DNA of 7,172 nt, taken from Candidatus Cryptobacteroides faecihippi (lineage in GTDB: Bacteria > Bacteroidota > Bacteroidia > Bacteroidales > UBA932). This document shows positions 1 to 6,037 of the stretch, piece by piece. Within the stretch, counting starts at the first letter, position 1, and every line of letters begins with the position of its first letter. The translations under genes were made by a program, and so were the position numbers. The notes under the pieces are model-generated. The model was not told the DNA's origin. It did no database searches and saw only the letters and a list, made by a program, of their open reading frames with translations. Location of the stretch: the NCBI GenBank assembly GCA_018066065.1, contig JAGHSC010000213.1:1-7172 (forward strand), written 5' to 3'.

Positions 1-476
1 GCCTCCATGAAAGGTGCGCTCTCGATGTCTCCGATCGTTCCGCCGACCTCAGTGATGATGAAGTCGTAGTGGTTCGGGTCATCGTCCCTCCTCATCCTTC
101 TCTTGATCTCGTCCGTGATGTGAGGCACGACCTGGATCGTCTTGCCCAGGTAGTCTCCGCGCCTCTCCTTGTCGATGACTGCCTTGTAGATCCTTCCGGT
201 CGTGACGGAGTTTCCGCGGGTCGTCCTGATCCCGGTGAATCTCTCGTAGTGGCCGAGGTCGAGGTCAGTCTCCATTCCGTCCACAGTGACATAGCATTCG
301 CCATGCTCGTAAGGGTTCAGCGTGCCAGGGTCGATGTTGATGTACGGGTCGAACTTCTGGATCGTAATGCTGTAGCCATGAGCCTGAAGGAGCCTTCCGA
401 TGCTTGAAGAGATGATTCCCTTTCCAAGTGATGAAACCACTCCTCCTGTCACGAAAATGTATCTTGTCTGTTCCAT
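1..476 (-). CDS. pyrG: CTP synthase (glutamine-hydrolysing), N-terminal part, cut by window edge
   Basis: CTP synthase makes CTP from UTP, ATP and glutamine-derived ammonia in the cytoplasm, the last step of de novo pyrimidine nucleotide synthesis. Only the first 158 codons are present, so what is seen is the synthetase (amidoligase) domain; the C-terminal class I glutaminase domain lies beyond position 1. Visible family signatures are the P-loop GGVVSSLGKG at residues 11-20, KFDPYINIDPGT at 41-52, HGECYVTVDGMETDLDLGHY at 58-77, and ITEVGGTIGDIES at 141-153, all very close to the usual PyrG sequence. The start at 476 gives the usual short N-terminus before the P-loop, and an A/G-rich AGAAAAGG lies just upstream. 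It follows asnB by 40 bp in the same direction with no terminator between, so it is probably the third gene of the glutamine-amidotransferase operon. Identification is firm; the partial state is only due to the window edge. Confidence 0.97.
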   Translation of the reverse strand, partial: MEQTRYIFVTGGVVSSLGKGIISSSIGRLLQAHGYSITIQKFDPYINIDPGTLNPYEHGECYVTVDGMETDLDLGHYERFTGIRTTRGNSVTTGRIYKAVIDKERRGDYLGKTIQVVPHITDEIKRRMRRDDDPNHYDFIITEVGGTIGDIESAPFME

Positions 477-516
477 GCCTTTTCTGATTGAATATTCAAA
501 TGCCTTGTGTGTCAAA

Positions 517-2193
517 TCAATATGCCTTCTCGTGAACTCCCTTCACTGCGCGGCCGCTAGGGTCGTTCATCTCCTTCCATGCGGCATCCCATTCGAGTGC
601 GATGGCGGTAGAGCATGCCACGCTGGCCTCGTGCGGAACGCTCTTCGCTGCACTTTCGCTAGGGAAGTGCTCCTCGAAGATGCAGCGGTAGTAGTACTCC
701 TCCTTGTTCATCGGAGTGTTGATCGGGAAGCGTTCTGCTGCGTGGGCCATCTGCTCGTCGCTGACAGCCTCGCTTGTGATCTTCTTGAGGGTGTCGATCC
801 AGGAGTATCCGACTCCGTCGGAAAACTGCTCCTTCTGGCGCCATGCAACACTCTCCGGGAGCATGTCTGCGAATGCCTCGCGGACAACCTTCTTCTCGAT
901 CATCGAGCCAGGGCACATCTTCTCTGCAGGGTCGAGTGTCATCGCTACATCAAGGAATTCCTTGTCGAGGAACGGAACTCGTCCTTCAACGCCCCAGGCT
1001 GCGAGCGACTTGTTTGCGCGGAGGCAGTCGTAGAGGTATAGCTTTCCAACCTTGCGGACGCTCTCCTTGTGGAACTCCTCTGCGCTTGGGGCCTTGTGGA
1101 AGTAGAGATAGCCTCCAAAGACTTCGTCGGCACCTTCGCCGGAGAGTACCATCTTGATACCCATTGACTTGATGACTCTTGCGAGGAGGTACATAGGAGT
1201 ACTTGCACGAACCGTCGTGACATCGTAGGTCTCGATGAAGTAGATCACATCGCGGATTGCGTCGAGTCCTTCCTGGATCGTGTAGTTGACCTCGTGGTGG
1301 ACTGTACCGATGAAGTCTGCAACTTCCCTTGCCTTGATGAGGTCAGGAGCACCCTTGAGACCGACTGCGAATGAGTGGAGCTGTGGCCACCATGCGTCGC
1401 CCTTGTCATTTGTCTCGATTCTCTTCTTGGAGTACTTCATCGCGATGGCACTTGTGACGGAACTGTCGAGACCGCCTGAAAGGAGTACACCGTAAGGAAC
1501 GTCGCACATGAGCTGGCGCTTCACTGCTGACTCGAGAGCTTCCTTGATGGCCTCTGGAGCAGGCTTGGTCTGAGCCTTTCCGTCCTTGACTGCATCGTAC
1601 TCGAACCAGTCACGTGTCCACCAGCGCTTCATCTTGCCTTCCTTGCTGTAGTACATGTGACCTGGAAGGAACGGCTCATAGCTTTCGCAGAAGCCTTCGA
1701 GGGCCTTGAGCTCGCTTCCGATGTAGAGAGTGCCGTCAGAGTCGTGGCCGATGTAGAGAGGAATCACTCCGATCGGGTCGCGTGCGATGAGGAACTCGTC
1801 CTTCTCCTCGTCGTAGAGGGCAAATGCAAAGATGCCGCTGAGATCCTCGAGGAAATCGATACCCTTTTCCTGGTAGAGGGCGAGGATGACCTCACAGTCG
1901 CTTCCGGTCTTGAATGCGTACTTTCCTGCGTACTGCTCACGGATGGCTGCATGGTTGTAGATCTCGCCGTTGACTGCGAGGATGTGCTTGCCATCAGGAG
2001 AGATGAGTGGCTGACCTCCCGAGAGAGGGTCGACGATTGAAAGTCTTTCGTGTGCGAGGATTGCTGTCTTTCCGCAATAGATTCCGCTCCAGTCCGGTCC
2101 GCGGTGACGGATCTTCTGAGACATTCTGAGAGCCTTTGTCCTCAAGTCCTGGCTGTTGCCCTTGATGTTGAAAATTCCGGTAATTCCACACAT
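517..2193 (-). CDS. asnB: Asparagine synthase B (glutamine-hydrolysing)
   Basis: A 558-residue cytoplasmic enzyme that converts aspartate, ATP and glutamine to asparagine, glutamate, AMP and pyrophosphate. The N-terminal class II glutaminase domain starts with MCGITGIF, so Cys2 becomes the nucleophile after Met removal; HERLSIVDP (48-56), NGEIYN (75-80) and GSD (97-99) supply the glutamine-site Arg, oxyanion-hole Asn-Gly and Asp. The C-terminal synthetase domain has the ATP pyrophosphatase loop LLSGGLDSS (237-245), SGEGADEVFGGY (351-362), GRVPFLD (404-410) and WRQKEQFSDGVGYSWID (451-467). The C-terminus SVACSTAIALEWD...SGRA..GVH..AY matches E. coli-type AsnB (about 554 aa), so the gene looks full-length and intact. 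The start is fixed by the catalytic Cys2. It lies 29 bp after the purF-like gene and 40 bp before pyrG, and its product is the amino acid encoded repeatedly in the leader ORF upstream of the operon. Confidence 0.98.
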   Translation of the reverse strand: MCGITGIFNIKGNSQDLRTKALRMSQKIRHRGPDWSGIYCGKTAILAHERLSIVDPLSGGQPLISPDGKHILAVNGEIYNHAAIREQYAGKYAFKTGSDCEVILALYQEKGIDFLEDLSGIFAFALYDEEKDEFLIARDPIGVIPLYIGHDSDGTLYIGSELKALEGFCESYEPFLPGHMYYSKEGKMKRWWTRDWFEYDAVKDGKAQTKPAPEAIKEALESAVKRQLMCDVPYGVLLSGGLDSSVTSAIAMKYSKKRIETNDKGDAWWPQLHSFAVGLKGAPDLIKAREVADFIGTVHHEVNYTIQEGLDAIRDVIYFIETYDVTTVRASTPMYLLARVIKSMGIKMVLSGEGADEVFGGYLYFHKAPSAEEFHKESVRKVGKLYLYDCLRANKSLAAWGVEGRVPFLDKEFLDVAMTLDPAEKMCPGSMIEKKVVREAFADMLPESVAWRQKEQFSDGVGYSWIDTLKKITSEAVSDEQMAHAAERFPINTPMNKEEYYYRCIFEEHFPSESAAKSVPHEASVACSTAIALEWDAAWKEMNDPSGRAVKGVHEKAY

Positions 2194-2222
2194 AACTAAT
2201 TGATTTTATATTGTTTCCTATT

Positions 2223-4055
2223 TTATTCCTGAGTTCTTTCGTAGTAGTCTATGAAGGCTTCATTGACCTGCCTGGTTCCGCCAGGGGTAGGGTAGTCTCC
2301 CGTGAAGTACCAGTCGCCCGGCGAATTCGGGCAGGCATTGTGCAAGCCTTCGATGCTCTGGTAGACAATCTCGATCGGTGTCTTCACTCCTTCCGGCCTG
2401 AGCATCTCGACCATCTTTGCCGAGATCTCCTTGGCTGTGAATCCGCTGTAGATCTCCTTCACCGGATTGACCATCTCTTCGAGCGGTTTCTTCCTCTGTT
2501 CCAGGCATTTCCTGTAGACATCCCCTATGACTTTGCCCATGCCTCTGTCCTTGAGGAGCTCGATGGCAGCCTTGAAGGCGATGAACTCATCCATGTGGGC
2601 CATGTCGATTCCGTAGTAGTCCGGGAACCTTACCTGAGGGCAGGAACTGACAAGTACGATCTTTTTCGGGTGCAGCCTGTCAAGGATTCTGAGAATGCTT
2701 TCCTTGAGGGTGGTTCCCCTGACGATGCTGTCGTCGATGATGACAAGGTTGTCCACTCCCGGCTCAAGGCTTCCGTAGGTGATGTCGTAGACATGTGCAG
2801 CGAGGTCCTTCTTTGAGTTTCCCTCAGCGATGAATGTCCTGAGCTTGATGTCCTTGATGGCGACCTTTTCGTTCCTGATGAAATTGTGGAGAATGCCTGA
2901 GATCTCCTCCTTGCTCGGCTTGTGGTCCTGCATCAGCTGGAAGAGCTTCTCAGCCTTCTCTTCGTTGTCCTTCTTCTTGAATCCGTCCAGCATTCCGTAG
3001 AATGCCACCTCTGCGGTGTTCGGGATGAAGCTGAAGACTGTGTGCTCTATGTCGTCATCGATTGCCTCCACGATGTCCGGGGTAAGCTGTTCACCGAGGG
3101 CCTTGCGCTCCCTGTAGATGTCCCTGTCCGAACCGCGGCTGAAGTAGATTCTCTCGAAGCTGCAGGCTTTGTACTCCTTCGGCTCGATGATCTGTGTGAG
3201 CTTGACTTTCCCGTTCCTGTCAGCAGTGATTGCTTCACCTGGCCTCAGTTCGTTGACCTGGTCGGTCTCGTGGTCGAATGTCGTCTGGATGACCGGCCTT
3301 TCCGATGCGACGACGAGGACCTCGTCGTCCTTGTACCAGAAGCATGGCCTGATTCCCCATGGGTCCCTGACCGTGAACATCTCGCCGCTTCCGGTGATTC
3401 CGCACATCACGTAGCCTCCGTCAAGGCCTGGCATTGAAGTCCTGAGGACATTGCAGATGTCGATGTTGGACTCGATGTACTCTGTGATCTCCTGATCCTG
3501 AAGACCTTTCTCCTCGGCTATCCTGAAGACTCTCTCGCTTTCCCTGTCAAGCCTGTGTCCGAGAAGTTCGAGCATCATGTAGGTGTCGCTGTAGATTCTC
3601 GGATGCTGTCCCTTTGAAGTAAGCTCCTTGAAGATCTCGTCGGTGTTGGTGAGGTTGAAGTTACCGCACAGGCAGAGGTTCTTGGCCTTCCAGTTGTTTC
3701 TCCTTAGGAACGGATGGACGTAGGAGATTCCGCTCTTTCCGGTTGTCGAGTAACGGAGGTGGCCCATGTAGAGCTGTCCTGCATAGTCTTCCTTGTCCTG
3801 GATCTTGCTGAAGATCTCGGTGATCGCTCCACTTCCGAGAGCTCTCTCTCGGAACATGTACTCCTCTCCTGGTGCTGCATCCATCTTGATGCAGGCGAGT
3901 CCCGCTCCTTCCTGACCGCGGTTGTGCTGTTTCTCCATCAGGAGGTAGAGCTTGTTGAGACCGTACATCCTTGTCCCGTATTTCTTCTCGAAGTAGGACA
4001 CGGGCTTGAGGAGTCGGATCATGGCTACGCCACATTCATGTTTCAAAGGTTCCAT
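2223..4055 (-). CDS. PurF-like class II glutamine amidotransferase / phosphoribosyltransferase-family protein (annotated as amidophosphoribosyltransferase in relatives)
   Basis: A 610-residue protein combining an N-terminal class II glutaminase with a type I phosphoribosyltransferase domain, the PurF architecture (PurF makes phosphoribosylamine from PRPP and glutamine). Cys8 after a short MEPLKHE propeptide is the predicted nucleophile; HNRGQEGAG (44-52), GHLRYSTTG (98-106), SDT (156-158) and DPWGIRPC (231-238) match PurF, as does the PRPP loop NLVIIDDSIVRGTT (436-449) and PDYYGIDM (478-485). Oddities: it is about 100 residues longer than ordinary PurF; the oxyanion-hole NG is NF (132-133, in CGNFNLTN); the PVPDSG motif is replaced by FIPNTAE (343-349); a lysine/glutamate-rich stretch of roughly 30 extra residues (about 356-402) precedes RTFI (406-409); the C-terminus is extended (about 510-610, including DWYFTGDYPTPGG). 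The Fe-S cysteine of the CYYGID type is Asp here. It could be the pathway PurF or a paralogue with another role in nitrogen metabolism. First structural gene behind the Asn-rich leader. Confidence 0.85.
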   Translation of the reverse strand: MEPLKHECGVAMIRLLKPVSYFEKKYGTRMYGLNKLYLLMEKQHNRGQEGAGLACIKMDAAPGEEYMFRERALGSGAITEIFSKIQDKEDYAGQLYMGHLRYSTTGKSGISYVHPFLRRNNWKAKNLCLCGNFNLTNTDEIFKELTSKGQHPRIYSDTYMMLELLGHRLDRESERVFRIAEEKGLQDQEITEYIESNIDICNVLRTSMPGLDGGYVMCGITGSGEMFTVRDPWGIRPCFWYKDDEVLVVASERPVIQTTFDHETDQVNELRPGEAITADRNGKVKLTQIIEPKEYKACSFERIYFSRGSDRDIYRERKALGEQLTPDIVEAIDDDIEHTVFSFIPNTAEVAFYGMLDGFKKKDNEEKAEKLFQLMQDHKPSKEEISGILHNFIRNEKVAIKDIKLRTFIAEGNSKKDLAAHVYDITYGSLEPGVDNLVIIDDSIVRGTTLKESILRILDRLHPKKIVLVSSCPQVRFPDYYGIDMAHMDEFIAFKAAIELLKDRGMGKVIGDVYRKCLEQRKKPLEEMVNPVKEIYSGFTAKEISAKMVEMLRPEGVKTPIEIVYQSIEGLHNACPNSPGDWYFTGDYPTPGGTRQVNEAFIDYYERTQE

Positions 4056-4103
4056 ATGTGCTGATTACACTACTACTAAACTGTTTCTGTATCTGTCAAC
4101 TGG

Positions 4104-4139
4104 AAAAGAAAAGAGGCTAGTCCCTCAGGGCCAGCCTCT
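4104..4139 (-). terminator. Rho-independent terminator hairpin in the operon leader (proposed attenuator)
   Basis: Read on the minus strand, AGAGGCTGG (4139-4131) pairs with CTAGCCTCT (4120-4112), nine base pairs with one G-U. A C-A mismatch follows, then CC/GG and a TGAG tetraloop (4127-4124). The 3' arm runs straight into TTTTCTTTT (4112-4104). A GC-rich stem with a T tract is the form of an intrinsic terminator. It sits 48 bp before the purF-like start codon and downstream of the operon promoter, so it can only act on operon mRNA (or on readthrough from the hexosaminidase gene), not at the end of a gene. Its 5' arm is also the partner of a segment at the leader-ORF stop codon, which makes conditional termination likely. 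Confidence 0.82.
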
Positions 4140-4192
4140 CTGCTTATCGTAAGTTGCTTTGTTTCGGAATTATCATTGTGCTCATGGCTGGC
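4130..4192 (-). promoter_or_regulatory. Proposed antiterminator pairing that competes with the attenuator hairpin
   Basis: On the minus strand GCCAGCC (4192-4186), starting at the last base of the leader TAG, is perfectly complementary to GGCTGGC (4136-4130), most of which lies in the 5' arm of the terminator. Seven pairs, six of them G-C, enclose a 49 nt loop. The two structures cannot exist together. A ribosome at the leader stop codon would cover 4192-4186 and leave the terminator free to form; a ribosome stalled at the Asn codons 25-60 nt upstream would leave it exposed and let the antiterminator form. A further possible pairing, TGCTCA (4280-4275) with TGAGCA (4184-4179) plus GGC (4272-4270) with GCC (4188-4186), could sequester the same segment when the leader is not translated. 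Complementarity is seen; the switching is inferred. Confidence 0.65.
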
Positions 4193-4269
4193 TATACACG
4201 AGATTTCCTCAGGACCTCATTATTGAGATTCTGATTGTTGTTGTTATTATTATTGAACGTGTAGAACAT
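4192..4269 (-). CDS. Asparagine-rich leader peptide of the purF-like-asnB-pyrG operon
   Basis: A 25-codon ORF: MFYTF, then seven Asn in a row (codons 6-12), Gln, Asn-Leu-Asn-Asn, and EVLRKSRV before TAG. Ten of 25 residues are Asn, using both AAT and AAC, so the coding pattern is not only a perfect trinucleotide repeat. The ORF begins about 22 bp after a consensus Bacteroidetes -7 box and is followed by mutually exclusive hairpins and an intrinsic terminator, the layout of classical amino-acid operon leaders such as trp and his in enteric bacteria. The second gene of the operon makes asparagine, which fits an Asn-sensing leader. An in-frame ATG at 4281-4279 would add MLTG and almost no 5' untranslated region; I prefer the ATG at 4269. 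The peptide itself probably has no function beyond being translated. No strong Shine-Dalgarno is seen. Confidence 0.78.
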   Translation of the reverse strand: MFYTFNNNNNNNQNLNNEVLRKSRV

Positions 4270-4290
4270 GCCTGTGAGCATTACCGGATT

Positions 4291-4321
4291 CAAATTTATG
4301 AATACTGATCCGAAAATCAAA
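4291..4321 (-). promoter_or_regulatory. Bacteroidetes-type promoter of the purF-like-asnB-pyrG operon
   Basis: On the minus strand TTTG (4321-4318) is followed after 19 bp by TAAATTTG (4298-4291). This matches the primary-sigma consensus of Bacteroidetes (TTTG, 19-21 bp, TAnnTTTG) at every defined base. Transcription should start a few bases later, near 4287-4284, placing the Asn-rich leader ORF at the very 5' end of the mRNA. The -33 box lies within 15 bp of the hexosaminidase stop codon, with no convincing terminator between, so some readthrough into the leader is possible and would meet the same attenuator. Confidence 0.78.
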
Positions 4322-4329
4322 GGATTTTT

Positions 4330-5934
4330 TTAGTTTTCTGTGATTGGACGGTAGCTGATGTCCATCGTGTCGAGTCTGTCGAGCTGCTTCTGGAGCCTTG
4401 AGATGAAGCACTCCCACTTCTGGGCGCTCTTCTCTGTCCATGCCTTCTCTGCAAGAGCGATGGCCCTAGGGAAGGTCATGTAGTGCATCCTGGCCTCGCT
4501 AGGGATGAACTCACCCCAGATGTTGCCCTGCATGCCCTTGACGAGCTTGCCCTGAGCCTCGCTGAGATCCTCGGGAACCACTGCTCCTTCGTAGAGGGTG
4601 CGCATGGTGTCGTTGTTCTGAGGGTAGTCGAAGTAGCAATATGTGGTCGGGCAGCAGATTACCTCGTTTCCACCAGCAGTCGAGCGCTGGACGACGTCTG
4701 CATGGTAGCCCTGCCACCAGTTGACGGTTGCGGTAGGGGAGACACCGCCCTCGAGGATCTCGTCCCATCCGATGAGGCGCTTTCCATTGGCGTTGAAGAA
4801 CTTCTCCATCTCCCTGGTGAACCATGACTGGAGCTCCTCAAGACCTCCGAGGTTCTCCTTCTTGATGCGCTTCTGGCAGAGAGGGCAGTGTGACCACTTG
4901 TCCCTTGCCACCTCGTCGCCACCGATCTCTGCGAAACCGTAAGGGAAGAGGTCGAATACTTCCTTGAAGACATCCTTTGCCCACTGGATCACCTCGTCGC
5001 TGCCGAGGCAGAGAGGGTCTGTGCCATCGTGTCCGCAGCTGAGCCAAGGGTAGCACTGGGTTGCTGTCCAGTTGTGGCCCGGCATGTCGATCTCCGGAAC
5101 GACATCGATGCCGCGCACTGCAGCATATTCAACGATCTCCCTGATGTCCTCCTGGGTGTAGTAGCCTCCGTAGACGGTCTGGCCGTCGATGGTGCGGAGG
5201 TGCTCCTTTGGAAGATGCATTGCAGGGTTCTTCTCGCTGACGGCCCTTTCCTCGCATGCCTTGTCGATGAATTCCCTGTCAACAGGCCTCCATGCACCCT
5301 TCTCGGTGAGGAGAGGGTACTTCTTGATCTCGATCCTCCATGCCTGTGAGTCGATCAGGTGCCAGTGGAACTTGGAGAACTTGTAGAGAGCCATGATGTC
5401 CAGGAAGTTCTTGGTCTCCTGGATGGAGTAGAAGTGGCGGACTGGGTCGAGCATGAGGCCTCTCCATTCGTAGGCAGGCTTGTCCTCGACGGTCACTGCA
5501 GGGACTGTCCAGTCGATGCCTCTGAGCAGCGATGTGCACTCGACCTGGTAAGGGAGGAGCTGGCGGAGTGTGGATATTCCGTGGATGATTCCCTTGTAGC
5601 TGGCGGAGCTGATGACGATTCCGTCAGCGCCTGAGACGAGCTTGTAGCTTTCATCCTCGGCGGATGCTGGTGAGGTGAGCACGAGCTTGATGTTGCCCTT
5701 CTGGCCCTTCTTGATGGTGATGTCGCATCCTGTCGCAGGTGTGAGGATACCCTCAAGGTAGCTTGCGGCCTTGGCGAGAGATTTGTCTGAGTAGCTGATT
5801 GTCAGCTTGGAAGGAAGGGTGTAGGAGCCTTCGCTTTCAACGACCTTGGTCGGTTTCGGGATGATGTTCACCTCGGCGTTGGCCCTCGGTGCGAGCAGCA
5901 TCAGTGCTGCAAGAATGATTGTCAAGTGTTTCAT
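4330..5934 (-). CDS. Secreted GH20 beta-N-acetylhexosaminidase
   Basis: A 534-residue glycoside hydrolase family 20 exo-enzyme expected to remove terminal beta-linked GlcNAc or GalNAc, with substrate-assisted catalysis by the acetamido group. A Sec signal peptide (MKHLTIILAALMLLAPRANA, cleavage after residue 20) without a lipobox cysteine points to the periplasm or outside. The N-terminal GH20b domain spans about 22-145, the TIM barrel about 150-505. Visible motifs are WRGLMLD (157-163, Arg158 binding the sugar), FHWHLIDSQAWRIEIKKYP (189-207), VPEIDMPGH (279-287), the catalytic pair Asp340-Glu341 in EIGGDE, GWDE (389-392), NWWQGY (405-410) and QGNIWGEF (469-476, Trp473 and Glu475). Length fits a GH20b plus catalytic domain protein. 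Odd points: the His usually before the GGDE tetrad is Glu336, and the usual TDDQGW is IDSQAW. It is divergent from the hydrolase gene at 6038 and is probably a separate transcription unit from the operon downstream. Confidence 0.94.
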   Translation of the reverse strand: MKHLTIILAALMLLAPRANAEVNIIPKPTKVVESEGSYTLPSKLTISYSDKSLAKAASYLEGILTPATGCDITIKKGQKGNIKLVLTSPASAEDESYKLVSGADGIVISSASYKGIIHGISTLRQLLPYQVECTSLLRGIDWTVPAVTVEDKPAYEWRGLMLDPVRHFYSIQETKNFLDIMALYKFSKFHWHLIDSQAWRIEIKKYPLLTEKGAWRPVDREFIDKACEERAVSEKNPAMHLPKEHLRTIDGQTVYGGYYTQEDIREIVEYAAVRGIDVVPEIDMPGHNWTATQCYPWLSCGHDGTDPLCLGSDEVIQWAKDVFKEVFDLFPYGFAEIGGDEVARDKWSHCPLCQKRIKKENLGGLEELQSWFTREMEKFFNANGKRLIGWDEILEGGVSPTATVNWWQGYHADVVQRSTAGGNEVICCPTTYCYFDYPQNNDTMRTLYEGAVVPEDLSEAQGKLVKGMQGNIWGEFIPSEARMHYMTFPRAIALAEKAWTEKSAQKWECFISRLQKQLDRLDTMDISYRPITEN

Positions 5935-6003
5935 ATGTGAATGTGTATTGTCTGCATGACCGCATAAACTAATGCAATTTACTCATTTTTTTTCTTTTTT
6001 CCT

Positions 6004-6011
6004 TATCTTTG
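6004..6011 (+). promoter_or_regulatory. Putative -7 box for the metallo-hydrolase gene
   Basis: TATCTTTG matches the Bacteroidetes -7 element TAnnTTTG exactly and lies 26 bp before the ATG at 6038, predicting an mRNA start near 6015-6018. The -33 region is poor: only TTTA at 5978-5981, with 22 bp spacing, resembles TTTG. The 103 bp divergent intergenic region also contains a T-rich tract (5986-6000). I could not find a consensus match for the opposite gene (hexosaminidase) in it. Confidence 0.5.
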
Positions 6012-6037
6012 ATAGACATCACGGACACAACATCACT

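Noticed and set aside
400..1041. Long open frames on the plus strand opposite asnB, the purF-like gene and the hexosaminidase (for example 400-1041 and 2211-2816), and 6182-6925 on the minus strand opposite the metallo-hydrolase.
   Set aside because: They are antisense shadows of well-identified genes, with no recognisable domains or start signals.
4144..4185. A second small ORF on the minus strand in the operon leader (13 codons, begins MSTMIIPKQS).
   Set aside because: It lies in the loop between the antiterminator arms, has no amino-acid bias related to the operon and no clear ribosome binding site; its ATG directly follows the antiterminator segment. Probably chance.
4313..4328. AAAATC...GATTTT inverted repeat just after the hexosaminidase stop, as a terminator for that gene.
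   Set aside because: The stem is only six mostly A-T pairs with a four-base loop, and it overlaps the -33 box of the operon promoter. Too weak to call.
4053..5939. The same CACATATG context at the start codons of the purF-like gene and the hexosaminidase gene.
   Set aside because: An eight-base match that includes ATG is easily chance, and neither the other starts in the window nor known Bacteroidetes signals share it.
5972..6037. An N-terminal extension of the metallo-hydrolase starting at 5972.
   Set aside because: It would put 22 residues before the twin-arginine motif, and its start codon precedes the best promoter box. The ATG at 6038 gives a normal Tat signal peptide.
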